Shown here: positions 48,506 through 55,097 of the stretch, one piece after another
Layout of the letters: the number at the start of each line of letters is the position of its first letter
How positions within the stretch are numbered: position 1 is the first letter of the stretch
Source of the DNA: Candidatus Woesearchaeota archaeon CG10_big_fil_rev_8_21_14_0_10_45_16
GTDB taxonomy: Archaea > Nanobdellota > Nanobdellia > Woesearchaeales > GW2011-AR9
Length of the DNA: 55,097 nucleotides
Reading direction: 5' to 3'
NCBI GenBank assembly: GCA_002762785.1
Contig: PCXY01000006.1
Location: 1 to 55,097, forward strand
The notes under the pieces: generated by a model
Told to the model about the DNA's origin: nothing
The model's input: the letters and a program-made list of their open reading frames with translations, nothing else
Databases searched by the model: none
Program-made: the position numbers and the translations under genes

Positions 48506-48716
48506 GTACTTGAAGATGTATGTGAGCATTGCCCACCACGAGCGACAGTATCTTTCTGTGAGATCAATTGCGGGAGGGGTTGCGCACAGAGAAGCAACGG
48601 CTCTTTTTATGCTTCTCTGGCGCACAAGCGAAGTAGCTTCTTCGCTTTGTGCGCCATCCGGGAGGGTCCCGTAATCGTGCTGTGCTGCGCTCACAAAGAA
48701 CGCAACTAAATACGTA
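48506..48716. mobile_element. Family A element with decayed left end and extra hairpins
   Basis: 211 bp. The right end GTGCTGTGCTGCGCTCAC...AACTAAATACGTAC is intact. The left end only retains GTACTTGAA..TGAGC..GCCCAC. Two internal hairpins: AGAGAAGC...GCTTCTCT (about 48590-48626) and GGCGCACAAGCGAAG...CTTCGCTTTGTGCGCC (about 48628-48655); the latter is related to the one at 54082-54112. It starts at the FlaJ-like stop and ends 15 bp before the TATA box of the next gene. No matching flanking octamers. Confidence 0.75.
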
Positions 48717-48731
48717 CCAGCCAGGGATACA

Positions 48732-48739
48732 TTTTTATA
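48732..48739 (+). promoter_or_regulatory. TATA-like box for the gene at 48755
   Basis: TTTTTATA about 16-23 bp before the ATG, giving a leaderless message. Located immediately behind the family A right end. Confidence 0.45.
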
Positions 48740-48754
48740 GTTTGATGACAAATT

Positions 48755-50023
48755 ATGCTTATGAACAGACAATTTCTGTTTGGGATCGTCTTTTTTATCG
48801 TTCTTATGCAAGTGGTCATAGCTGTCAGTCCCGCAGACACTATCGATGATAAACAATACTGCGATCCTGTCGCTGATGACTGCCCTTCGGGATATTCCTG
48901 CTCCGGCCCGGAAGGCTCATTCCTGATGACCAAGTGCTGTCCTGTCGGTTCTACTTATGATTATTATCTGGATGAATGTGAAGGGAAGGAAAGTATCAAG
49001 AAAGAGGAACCAGTAAATAATTTAGGATTGGCCCCGATCACCACCAAGCCCAATGAAAACAGGGTCTTTTATGATAAAGGTCAGTGTTCTATAGAGGTGT
49101 GTGACGGAAAAGATAACGATTGTGATGGCGTTCCTGATGACGGCGTCGATTGTTCAGTACAATGTTCTCAGTGTGGTGACGGCTTTTTTAACGTGTGTGA
49201 CAAAGATGAGTGTACTTCTTTAGGATCATGTGATTACTCAAGATTCGCTCCGTTCGGCAGATGTGAGGCTTCTACTGTGGAAGAGATGTGTGTGGAAGAG
49301 ATGTGCAATGGTATCAATGATGACTGTGATGAGAAGATCGATGAAAGCTGTTATGAAAACGTTATCGATGCCGATAAGGATGGATTGTCTGCTGACGTTG
49401 ACCTCGATGACGACCATTGGGACTTCTACGGCATGCTGAGACCAGGCGATATTATATTGGTTGGGCATAGTGGAATAAATGAACTCTACGACAAGGATAT
49501 ACCATTTCTCAAAAGATTTCTAGCCTATGAGTTCATGGTTGAATTTTCTCACTCGGCCCTTTATCTTGGTGATGGAAAAATAATTGATTCACATCCTAAA
49601 AACATCGTATTCAATGTAGGAAATAAAGGGATTGGCGGCGTGGGCACTAGATCAATACATGATTTCATTGATAATCCTGAGACTATTGATAAAGAAGATG
49701 GACTAAGTGAAAAATATCAAGGATATTCGGTAATTGCAGTCATGAGGGTAAAAGGAAAAGAAGATGTTGCAACCAAAGTAGCAGAAGAGGCATTGAAGTA
49801 TGAAGGATATTGTTTTGATTATGGATTCGATGACAGCATTGATCTTATCTCCTATTGCGAAGGTAAATCTTTTTACTGTTCAGAATTTGTTGCCACAGCA
49901 TGGGAGAAAGGAGGAGTAGATTTTTGGAGAGAAATTCCTTTCATTGGGAAAAGATTCATTTTGCCGAGAGATTTATATAACAGCGATTATACCGAATTAA
50001 TATATGAGGAAGAATTAAAATGA
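48755..50023 (+). CDS. Secreted protein: metal-binding repeats fused to a NlpC/P60-type (YiiX-like) domain
   Basis: 422 aa. Signal peptide (1-24), Cys-rich region, then two Asp-rich modules EVCDGKDNDCDGVPDDGVDC and EMCNGINDDCDEKIDESC, like MopE-type metal-binding motifs, and an EF-hand-like DADKDGLSADVDLDDD. From about residue 225 a papain-like YiiX/NlpC-P60 domain follows: RPGDIILVGHSG, His in FSHSALYLGDGKIIDSH, Cys in FYCSEFVATAW. The His-before-Cys order marks a permuted papain fold, so amidase or lipid hydrolase activity is plausible. The domain's DNA is much more AT-rich than the first half, suggesting a recent fusion. Confidence 0.85.
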   Translation: MLMNRQFLFGIVFFIVLMQVVIAVSPADTIDDKQYCDPVADDCPSGYSCSGPEGSFLMTKCCPVGSTYDYYLDECEGKESIKKEEPVNNLGLAPITTKPNENRVFYDKGQCSIEVCDGKDNDCDGVPDDGVDCSVQCSQCGDGFFNVCDKDECTSLGSCDYSRFAPFGRCEASTVEEMCVEEMCNGINDDCDEKIDESCYENVIDADKDGLSADVDLDDDHWDFYGMLRPGDIILVGHSGINELYDKDIPFLKRFLAYEFMVEFSHSALYLGDGKIIDSHPKNIVFNVGNKGIGGVGTRSIHDFIDNPETIDKEDGLSEKYQGYSVIAVMRVKGKEDVATKVAEEALKYEGYCFDYGFDDSIDLISYCEGKSFYCSEFVATAWEKGGVDFWREIPFIGKRFILPRDLYNSDYTELIYEEELK

Positions 50024-50385
50024 AAACAAGAAATATACTGATAACAGTCGCCATCCTAGTTGTAGTCGCCGTCCTAAGTGCAGCTTGGATAATCAAAAGC
50101 GGGCCATTTGCTTATTCCTGCGGTAATACTTTCGAAGCTGAGGTTGAAAATTCTTTGCAAACCAGGGATGTTTCCTTCTGTTTTGATCCGCAGATAGAAA
50201 GCTCAGTCCATTTCGTAGAGAGTGATATATCAAACCATTGCTCTTATAATAATCACTTGATCATCAATGGAGCTTACCAATTTTCCTGCGTAACCATGAT
50301 GGCCCAATTACTGGACGACCCTAGTCTCTGTGAACAGCTCAACGATTTGGAAGAGATAGCCCAGTGTAAAGAGTCTCTGGGGTAA
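50020..50385 (+). CDS. Small TM-anchored Cys-containing protein
   Basis: 121 aa, unrecognised. One TM (about 6-26), then an outside domain with five Cys (SCGNTF, SFCFDP, NHCSY, SCVTM, LCEQL plus AQCKES) that may pair as disulfides. The start overlaps the end of the YiiX-like gene by 4 bp (ATGA), so the two are co-translated and perhaps interact. It ends before a 178-bp gap that holds only the tRNA promoter. Confidence 0.65.
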   Translation: MKTRNILITVAILVVVAVLSAAWIIKSGPFAYSCGNTFEAEVENSLQTRDVSFCFDPQIESSVHFVESDISNHCSYNNHLIINGAYQFSCVTMMAQLLDDPSLCEQLNDLEEIAQCKESLG

Positions 50386-50530
50386 TCATTATCCCCATAA
50401 GGTTGCTTTGTAAATGGCTGCTACTATGAAGACCACCACTTCTATAATATTGACCCTGAATAGAATAAAATAAACTGCCTTTTAGGTTATGAACGAGATT
50501 TTAAATAACCAGCAGTAAGACCATAATCCT

Positions 50531-50536
50531 TATAAA
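50531..50536 (+). promoter_or_regulatory. TATA box of the tRNA-Phe gene
   Basis: TATAAA 28 bp upstream of the first tRNA base, the standard archaeal spacing. Confidence 0.65.
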
Positions 50537-50563
50537 GGAACTCTTGATTTTAAAGCAGATAGT

Positions 50564-50672
50564 GGGGCTATAGCTCAATCCGGGAGAGCACTAGACTGAA
50601 GATCTAGCTGTTCAGGGTTCAAATGGTTGACGACGGATCAACGGCGTCAGCTTGACTGTCCCTGTAGCCCCA
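50564..50672 (+). tRNA. trnF: tRNA-Phe(GAA) with an intron in the T-loop
   Basis: Acceptor GGGGCTA/TAGCCCC, D-arm GCTC/GAGC, anticodon stem CTAGA/TCTAG with loop CTGAAGA (GAA at 50598-50600), T-stem CAGGG/CCCTG. The T-loop starts TTCAAAT but is interrupted by about 35 nt (50625-50659, boundary ambiguous by one base) before the 3' T-stem. The insert folds with the exons into a bulge-helix-bulge-like structure: outer CAGGG/CCCTG, central TCAA/TTGA, inner GTTGACG/CGTCAGC, with 3-nt bulges ATG and CTG. Without it the tRNA is 74 nt. CCA is not encoded. A T5 run follows. Confidence 0.92.
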
Positions 50673-50716
50673 CCTTTTTCCAAATATTTATAAACCATAA
50701 TTGTTTCTCTACAACC

Positions 50717-51367
50717 ATGAAAAAAGAGGAAAGATCGTTCGCCATCATCATCGGCTCAGTCGCTCTGCTCTGGATTTTCGCCATCGTCTTCAGCACAGTA
50801 AGCACTTCTGTTACCGGGCATGCCACCAGCCAGCCTCTTTCATTCGTCAAAGCTGGACAGGTTATTGAACTAGGTGCTAGAGACATTCCAGGCTTATCGG
50901 TAGTGAAGCTGACTTTCCGCCAGCAAGCTACTAACACCAGGGTAGCCATAGACGTAAACAACAATATCCCTTTTGACGGTACCGCTTATTCCAAATTTAC
51001 CATCTCCGGTCTCGATCCAGTCTATATCAGAGAAGTTGAACTTTCCCTTTCTCTTGACAAGAAAAGGTTGCGGGAAATAAGCTTACAACCATCTGATGTA
51101 AGAGTATACAAAAACGGAAAAAGTTTAACTCCAACTTTTACCAAAGAAGATGAAACTTATTTACATTACTTTGTTCACGCTGATACGATGGGCGATTTCG
51201 TCATCGGCAGGCAGGCTGAGAAGAGAGCCGTCGCCGGTCAAGCTGTTCTTCCTCCAGCAGTAAAAGAGACGCCTGCACCAGCAGTTGTTCCTCAAGAAGA
51301 ACCGGCACAGCCAGTTTCTGAAAAGAAGATGACTTTCTGGCAGAGAGTTAAAAGCTGGTTCAACTAA
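50717..51367 (+). CDS. TM-anchored secreted protein, PGF-pre-PGF-like
   Basis: 216 aa from MKKEERSFAIIIGSVALL; earlier in-frame starts lie in the tRNA. One TM (about 8-28) followed by VTGHATSQ, another instance of the post-TM motif of this genome. The ectodomain (35-165) has the pattern of archaeal PGF-pre-PGF domains: VKLTFRQQATNTRVAIDV, YSKFTISGLDPVYIREVELSLSLDKKRL, and VRVYKNGKSLTP. A linker with AVAGQAV and a Pro/Glu-rich stretch leads to a basic amphipathic end (FWQRVKSWFN). Function unknown. Confidence 0.75.
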   Translation: MKKEERSFAIIIGSVALLWIFAIVFSTVSTSVTGHATSQPLSFVKAGQVIELGARDIPGLSVVKLTFRQQATNTRVAIDVNNNIPFDGTAYSKFTISGLDPVYIREVELSLSLDKKRLREISLQPSDVRVYKNGKSLTPTFTKEDETYLHYFVHADTMGDFVIGRQAEKRAVAGQAVLPPAVKETPAPAVVPQEEPAQPVSEKKMTFWQRVKSWFN

Positions 51368-51403
51368 GAACTTTTTCTGAGAAAAAAAAAAGAAAAATAA
51401 GAA

Positions 51404-51538
51404 TTAGTATCCACGGCAATCGTTGCAATAATAACGGTTGGCATTCTCCACCACAATCCGTTTACTACAGCCCTTGCAACAGCGCTGGATCTTAAACTTC
51501 TTAACCTCCTGAAAGACGTGTTGCTTCAGTTTTATCAC
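51404..51538 (-). CDS. Tiny zinc-ribbon protein
   Basis: 44 aa, GTG start: VIKLKQHVFQEVKKFKIQR then CCKGC and CNDC, two Cys pairs 18 residues apart, enough for one zinc ribbon. A TATA-like TTTATAAA (about 51567-51574) lies 30 bp upstream, indicating a leaderless gene. It is basic and could bind RNA or DNA. It is too short for family assignment. The flanks 51368-51403 and 51539-51669 hold nothing else clear. Confidence 0.6.
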   Translation of the reverse strand: MIKLKQHVFQEVKKFKIQRCCKGCSKRIVVENANRYYCNDCRGY

Positions 51539-51669
51539 CTGCTTTTTTTTGGAAAAACAGCTCCAATTTATAAAGAAGTGAAAACAATATATAAAGATAT
51601 CGCTATAACAGAACTAAACTAAACCGTTAAATGCAATCTTGATGAACAGTTTTCTAGAGGGATAATAAA

Positions 51670-52314
51670 CTATTTCAAAAAGAAAAAGATGAAATAGACA
51701 CCGAATGCGGCCATGGCCAGCCAGACATAACGGTTCCATTGGAAGATCTTGTAGCCGTCAAGATTACCGAAGGGGATCATGTTGAACAAGCCCAGCCAGA
51801 GATTTATCTGGAAACCGATGGCAAATACCTGCGTCAGGAATGAGCTTGAGGTGGGAACAGATAACAACAACCCTAGAAAGACCATCCCCAACACATAATT
51901 CATCATCGGACCGGCGGCGCTGATGACCCCGTTCTCTTTCCTGGTGATCATCCCGGAGATCATCACAGCGCCGGGAGCAGCGAAGATGAAGCCGATAAAG
52001 ACAGCCAAGCCTAAAGCGAGGAACAGCATCTGGTCAAAAGCGCGGAATTCGGCAACGCAGCCATATTTCTGAGCGACAAACTTATGAGATAATTCATGCA
52101 GCAGAAACCCGATGCCGGCAGTAAATAATGAAATGAGGAACATCAGCCAAAATGAAGGCATGGTGATCCTAGAGAAAAGGGTGCCATTCAGCAGCGTGGT
52201 ATTAGAGAAGACAAACGTAAAAGCAAGAGATAATACCAGAAGAGCCTTGGCGATATCCACCAGCTCAGTCCTGGAAGTCTTAATCTTCCCTAACTGTATC
52301 GTCTTGTACATCAT
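51670..52314 (-). CDS. Site-2 protease family membrane metalloprotease
   Basis: 214 aa with about six hydrophobic helices. Zinc motif HELSH (GFLLHELSHKFVAQKYGC) and the partner motif FGNLDGYKIFQW (NxDG), both in membrane segments, are the S2P/M50 hallmarks. It would cut substrate TM helices inside the membrane; no PDZ domain. The start overlaps the zinc-ribbon gene upstream by 35 bp, so the true start may be a few codons later. Confidence 0.9.
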   Translation of the reverse strand: MMYKTIQLGKIKTSRTELVDIAKALLVLSLAFTFVFSNTTLLNGTLFSRITMPSFWLMFLISLFTAGIGFLLHELSHKFVAQKYGCVAEFRAFDQMLFLALGLAVFIGFIFAAPGAVMISGMITRKENGVISAAGPMMNYVLGMVFLGLLLSVPTSSSFLTQVFAIGFQINLWLGLFNMIPFGNLDGYKIFQWNRYVWLAMAAFGVYFIFFFLK

Positions 52315-52489
52315 CCAACTCCATCTTGTCTTTCAGAAATTCTTTTAACCGCTGCGCCTCTTCTTCTAAAGTCACCAGCATAGTGATATCGGAGAAGTTT
52401 TCTTCCGCGCATTCTTCACAATAATAATCTGGCGTGTCTTTTATCTTGTACTTCGCTTCTGCATCGCAGATTATACACTTCTTGCTCAT
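52280..52489 (-). CDS. Small zinc-ribbon protein
   Basis: 69 aa. CIICDAEAKYKIKDTPDYYCEECAEENF has two CxxC pairs (C5, C8 and C25, C28) for one zinc ion. The rest is a charged acidic helix ending DDVQDDTVRED. It overlaps the S2P-type gene and probably belongs to the same transcript. An adaptor or regulator of the protease is possible. Confidence 0.75.
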   Translation of the reverse strand: MSKKCIICDAEAKYKIKDTPDYYCEECAEENFSDITMLVTLEEEAQRLKEFLKDKMELDDVQDDTVRED

Positions 52490-52512
52490 GGAACGTCAGA
52501 GAGAAGGGGGCT

Positions 52513-53214
52513 TTAAAAAGATTTCTTTAACAGAGAGGCCTTTATCTCATTTATTTCGTGCTCGGTGACAGCGCAGCCATTGTAACGGGTAGCCCAAAGC
52601 ACGGCATCCAGCAGGGTTTCGCGGCCGTCTTTTTGAGGAAGGATGTAAGAATCTAGCAGACCCATCTTATAGGCGACGGCCACAAGTTCGATAGAACGCA
52701 GGATAGTAAGCCCTTTGAAATAAGAGGCAAACTGATCTATCTTAGCCGTATCCTCAGAAACATTATGGCGGAAGCGGGTCTTCAGATATCGTTTCATGGA
52801 CGCTCTTTTCTCGATGAACAGACGCAAGGTCCGTTCGTCGATGACTACGGCATCAGCACCTACGGAGACCGCAGATGACACCGATTCCATCTCTCCTGAC
52901 TGCAATATCTCCAGACTCCGGTTATTGACGCTGAAAGAACTGTTGGCCAGATTACTAAGCTCTCGAGATTTCTTCTGAGGGACTTTTTCAAAGACTTCCA
53001 GGACGCCTTCACGGATAAGCTTGGCTACCTGTAACGCTTCAAACTCAAAGCGTTTGCCGCTCAAAGGCCGATCGACCAGCTCATAACGGACTGCCGGCGT
53101 GATATAAAAGCGGCCGTTGAACTTCTTCTTCAGCTCCGGCAGGATCCAGATCAATCTGGACATGACTAACGAGATGATCGGTCCAGCGTCAAAAAATATC
53201 ACTTTTTCGTTCAT
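52513..53214 (-). CDS. PIN-domain-like protein
   Basis: 233 aa. IIFFDAGPIISL-type start (VIFFDAGPIISL) with the first acidic residue, then VRYELVDRPL with Glu, and later ADAVVIDERTLRLF with further acidic residues: the PIN layout, although longer than toxin-type PINs (about 130 aa). A C-terminal helical domain (about 160-233) is added. It may cut RNA in processing or decay. Overlaps the partner gene by 4 bp (ATGA). Confidence 0.75.
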   Translation of the reverse strand: MNEKVIFFDAGPIISLVMSRLIWILPELKKKFNGRFYITPAVRYELVDRPLSGKRFEFEALQVAKLIREGVLEVFEKVPQKKSRELSNLANSSFSVNNRSLEILQSGEMESVSSAVSVGADAVVIDERTLRLFIEKRASMKRYLKTRFRHNVSEDTAKIDQFASYFKGLTILRSIELVAVAYKMGLLDSYILPQKDGRETLLDAVLWATRYNGCAVTEHEINEIKASLLKKSF

Positions 53215-53768
53215 TGTATCTTAAATATCGTCAATGCTTTCTTCAATCTCTTATGAGCAGGGATACTTTCCGTGTGCGCGCCAAGAGCCGTCGTCTGAGA
53301 CGCATATTGCTGCAGATCCCAGTTTGAGAGCCCCATCAAACCGGCTGCCTGGCCGATGGAAAGACCTTTCTCCAGCAGAGCCGTCCCTTTCTTTATCCTG
53401 GCAGCCTGCATCACATCCTGCAGATGTTCTTTTACTTTTATGCTGCTGCGATGGATGATATCATAGATCGATTTTATGCTGCGATTGTAAGGCCCGAAAT
53501 TGTTACGTTCCAGATTTTGCCGAGCTTTTTTCAGCTGTATGACCAGTTCATCATAATCAGCCTGTTCCAATCGGGCGATGATCTTATAGAGAGAATAGAT
53601 GATGACCGTAACAGAGATCATGTCCAGATCTTTATGAAGAGCCACATCCTCTATAGCATGGTTGCTCAGCTCTTCTAACCGCTGAACATCACCAGGTTCC
53701 CGCTTCTCCAGGATCTGTAAAGTTTGGTCAAGATCGTAAAGGATCTCTTTCCTGATCTCTCCTTTCAT
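53211..53768 (-). CDS. Helical protein with C-terminal HTH, partner of the PIN protein
   Basis: 185 aa, all-helical. A long N-terminal bundle (LDQTLQILEKREPGDVQRLEELS...) and a C-terminal EKGLSIGQAAGLMGLSNWDLQQYAS that looks like a helix-turn-helix. It precedes and overlaps the PIN-like gene, the order of an antitoxin-like or adaptor-nuclease pair. No known family recognised. TATA-like CATTAATAAAA at about 53790-53798, 14 bp from a family A element. Confidence 0.65.
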   Translation of the reverse strand: MKGEIRKEILYDLDQTLQILEKREPGDVQRLEELSNHAIEDVALHKDLDMISVTVIIYSLYKIIARLEQADYDELVIQLKKARQNLERNNFGPYNRSIKSIYDIIHRSSIKVKEHLQDVMQAARIKKGTALLEKGLSIGQAAGLMGLSNWDLQQYASQTTALGAHTESIPAHKRLKKALTIFKIQ

Positions 53769-53812
53769 ATCTTAAGGCAGGAAACCTGATTTTATTAATG
53801 TTTTCTTTTATG

Positions 53813-53990
53813 GTACGTATTTAGTTGAGTGGGTGAGCGCCGCCCACGAGAAATCTTAAGATTTCTGGGGGTCCTGAAAAATCGATGATTTTTGGGACCC
53901 ATTGAGGCAATGGCGCACTAGAAGTCATTTTAGAATATGCGCCATAATGACGCCGTGCTGCGCTCACAAGGAACGCAACTAAATACGTAC
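53813..53990. mobile_element. Family A element with palindromic insert and near-perfect 8-bp duplication
   Basis: 178 bp with intact GTACGTATTTAGTT / AACTAAATACGTAC ends. Flanking octamers CTTTTATG and ATTTTATG differ at one base. Compared with the 123-bp copy at 37141 it holds 55 extra bp: the perfect palindrome AGAAATCTTAAGATTTCT and a hairpin GGGTCC...GGACCC. Lies 14 bp upstream of the TATA-like box of the helical/PIN operon. Confidence 0.85.
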
Positions 53991-54081
53991 ATTTTATGAG
54001 GCTCTGTAGAAAATCTCTCCGAAAGGCCACAGCCAACTCGCTCTTCAGTTGATGCGATAAGAATGCGACATCCCCCTAGGG

Positions 54082-54112
54082 ACACAAAGCGAAGAAGCTA
54101 CCTCGCTCGTGT
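54082..54112. repeat. Hairpin related to the one inside the element at 48506-48716
   Basis: ACACAAAGCGA...TCGCTCGTGT around GAAGCTACC, an imperfect palindrome sharing the words AAGCGAAG and AGCTTCTTCGCT with the 48.6-kb copy. It sits 10 bp beyond the xerA stop, so it may act as its transcript end. The rest of 53991-54122 shows no gene. Confidence 0.5.
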
Positions 54113-54122
54113 GCCAGAGCTA

Positions 54123-54914
54123 TCACAACAACTGCGCCAGCTTCTTGATATCCCGATTAGCCACATGGGTGTAGATCTGAGTGGTCTTGAGATCCTGATG
54201 ACCGAGAAGCTGCTGGATATATCGGATGTCAGCGCCGGATTCCAGAAGATGGGTGGCGAAACTGTGCCTTAGGGTGTGGGGCGTCACCTTTTTCTTTATG
54301 CCTGCTCTCTTGGAAGCGTTCTTGACCATAAGCTGGATCGACCTTTTCGTATACTTCTCTTCTTTTCTTGACCTGAACACCAGCCCGTCATCAAGTATCC
54401 CGCAGATGTTAAGCATCTCTATCAGCTTCTGATGGAGGAAGACGATACGATCCTTGTCGCCTTTGGCTCTCTTCACATGGATGATCTCCCGCTCAAGATC
54501 GATATCCCTCCATCTGATGCTCCTTGCTTCATCCAGACGCAGTCCGGCATAGTAGATGAACATGACGATAAGCTTATGCCTGATATTGTCCAGCGATCCG
54601 ATCATCCTCTGCACCTCTTCCTTGCTCAAGACTATCGGCAGTTTCATCGTCTTCTTAGCTAGAGGCAGCTTTTCTTCAAATTTCAGATCAAGCACAGTCT
54701 CATGATAGAACTTCAGCGCGAAATAGGCAGACCGCATCGACGACCGGCTTTTATCCGCATACGACAGCAGGAAATCGCGAGAATCCTTCCTAGACGCAAG
54801 AAAATTCTTGATGACGCTTACGTATGCTTTAGCAGTCTGCTTTGAATAGCCTCGCAGCTTGGTCTCCTCTTCTAATCGTTTGAGTCGACCGTCTATCCCA
54901 TCTATTCTTTCCAT
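54123..54914 (-). CDS. xerA: Tyrosine recombinase, XerA-like
   Basis: 263 aa, a typical archaeal Xer length. The N-terminal SAM-like domain ([19 protein letters not shown]) is followed by the catalytic domain with Arg in [27 protein letters not shown] (His-x-x-Arg), [13 protein letters not shown] and the nucleophile Tyr in TQIYTHV. It should resolve chromosome dimers at a dif-like site or act in mobile DNA. The ATG at 54914 is preferred; an in-frame TTG at 54932 is possible. A TATA-like TTTATATA lies near 54945-54952. Confidence 0.92.
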   Translation of the reverse strand: MERIDGIDGRLKRLEEETKLRGYSKQTAKAYVSVIKNFLASRKDSRDFLLSYADKSRSSMRSAYFALKFYHETVLDLKFEEKLPLAKKTMKLPIVLSKEEVQRMIGSLDNIRHKLIVMFIYYAGLRLDEARSIRWRDIDLEREIIHVKRAKGDKDRIVFLHQKLIEMLNICGILDDGLVFRSRKEEKYTKRSIQLMVKNASKRAGIKKKVTPHTLRHSFATHLLESGADIRYIQQLLGHQDLKTTQIYTHVANRDIKKLAQLL

Positions 54915-54971
54915 AACATCTACCAACTGCAATGATTACTTTAGAATATATAAAATTTCGCTTTTCCACCT

Positions 54972-55009
54972 GTATTAAGCAAACTATCCACCCACACTTC
55001 GCTTAATAC
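54972..55009. other. Inverted repeat upstream of xerA
   Basis: GTATTAAGC (54972-54980) and GCTTAATAC (55001-55009) are perfect inverted 9-mers with a 20-bp spacer rich in CCACCCAC. A palindrome TTCAATTGAA follows at 55018-55027. The site lies 58 bp before the xerA ATG. A recombinase binding site with an over-long spacer or an operator are both possible; dif cores normally have 6-8 bp. Confidence 0.4.
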
Positions 55010-55097
55010 GTGTTAAATTCAATTGAAGTGAACTCTGAAACCCCCGACCACCCACCCCTAAATAGCAGATTGTCGCCTCAAAAATAAAGGAAAAAAC

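Noticed and set aside
50627-50716. Upstream extension of the secreted protein gene into the tRNA
   Set aside because: The extension begins with TTG inside the tRNA intron and reads through the acceptor stem. The ATG at 50717 directly precedes a charged start and TM.
53821-54036. ORF of 71 codons (minus) inside the family A element, with similar reading at 37016-37240 and 48455-48856
   Set aside because: The shared peptide (VAFLVSAARRHYGAYS-like) simply reflects the repeated DNA. The reading runs from the element into different flanks in each copy, and no ribosome binding site is conserved.

Overview
The window is archaeal. It carries exosome subunits (Rrp4, Rrp41, Rrp42), RpoK, archaeal/eukaryal-type ribosomal proteins (eL42, eS27, uS15), Nop10, aIF2-alpha, SBDS, proteasome alpha, RNase P protein Pop5, RFC large subunit and Pth2. 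Many genes have a TATA box about 20-35 bp before the start codon and little or no leader, and one tRNA has a bulge-helix-bulge-type intron. The many TM-anchored secreted proteins with a short 'SGQA(I)'-like word after the TM, the WxCxxWSxC cysteine modules and the small zinc-ribbon proteins suggest a DPANN lineage such as Woesearchaeota. That placement is inference; no rRNA is present to test it.

Layout. 1-9.2 kb: a membrane protein, small unknowns, an XPD-like Fe-S helicase, a small winged-helix regulator with a hairpin/T-tract terminator, uS15 behind a structured leader, and the translation operon pth2-eL42-eS27-aIF2a-nop10. 9.2-10 kb: a TrmB-like regulator. 10.0-16.6 kb: a compact minus-strand island of overlapping genes (large calcineurin-like phosphoesterase, HExxH protein, small Cys-containing proteins, two lipoproteins one of which is a trypsin-like protease, a AAA+ ATPase, a membrane protein). 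It matches no system I recognise and is the best candidate for something undescribed. 16.9-21 kb: AbrB-PhoU regulator, RIO/Ser-Thr-like kinase, HAD phosphatase, DUF357 protein, membrane methyltransferase. 21-25.7 kb: the exosome-proteasome superoperon (pop5-psmA-SBDS-rrp4-rrp41-rrp42-rpoK), interrupted by a hairpin element and carrying an 18-codon ORF that copies the start of rrp41. 25.9-32.6 kb: OB-fold SSB and a run of secreted or membrane-anchored proteins. 32.7-41.9 kb: GlyRS, RfcL, IMPDH, Nudix, ValRS and an AT-rich methyltransferase. 41.9-46.3 kb: a regulator-sufB-sufS-sufU-sufC-sufT operon. 46.3-55.1 kb: a FlaJ/TadC-like protein, secreted proteins, tRNA-Phe with a T-loop intron, a site-2 protease, a PIN-domain pair and a XerA-like recombinase.

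Two families of small non-coding mobile elements run through the window. Family A (about 123-340 bp) has imperfect inverted ends beginning GTACGTATTTAGTT. One copy has a perfect 8-bp target duplication and two others have near or degenerate ones. Five of its six copies lie 12-17 bp upstream of a TATA box. Family B (157-215 bp) is a pair of hairpins, one resembling an IS200/IS605-type right end. One copy sits alone between SBDS and rrp4, and one is nested inside a family A copy, with the empty version of that site preserved at 9.0 kb.
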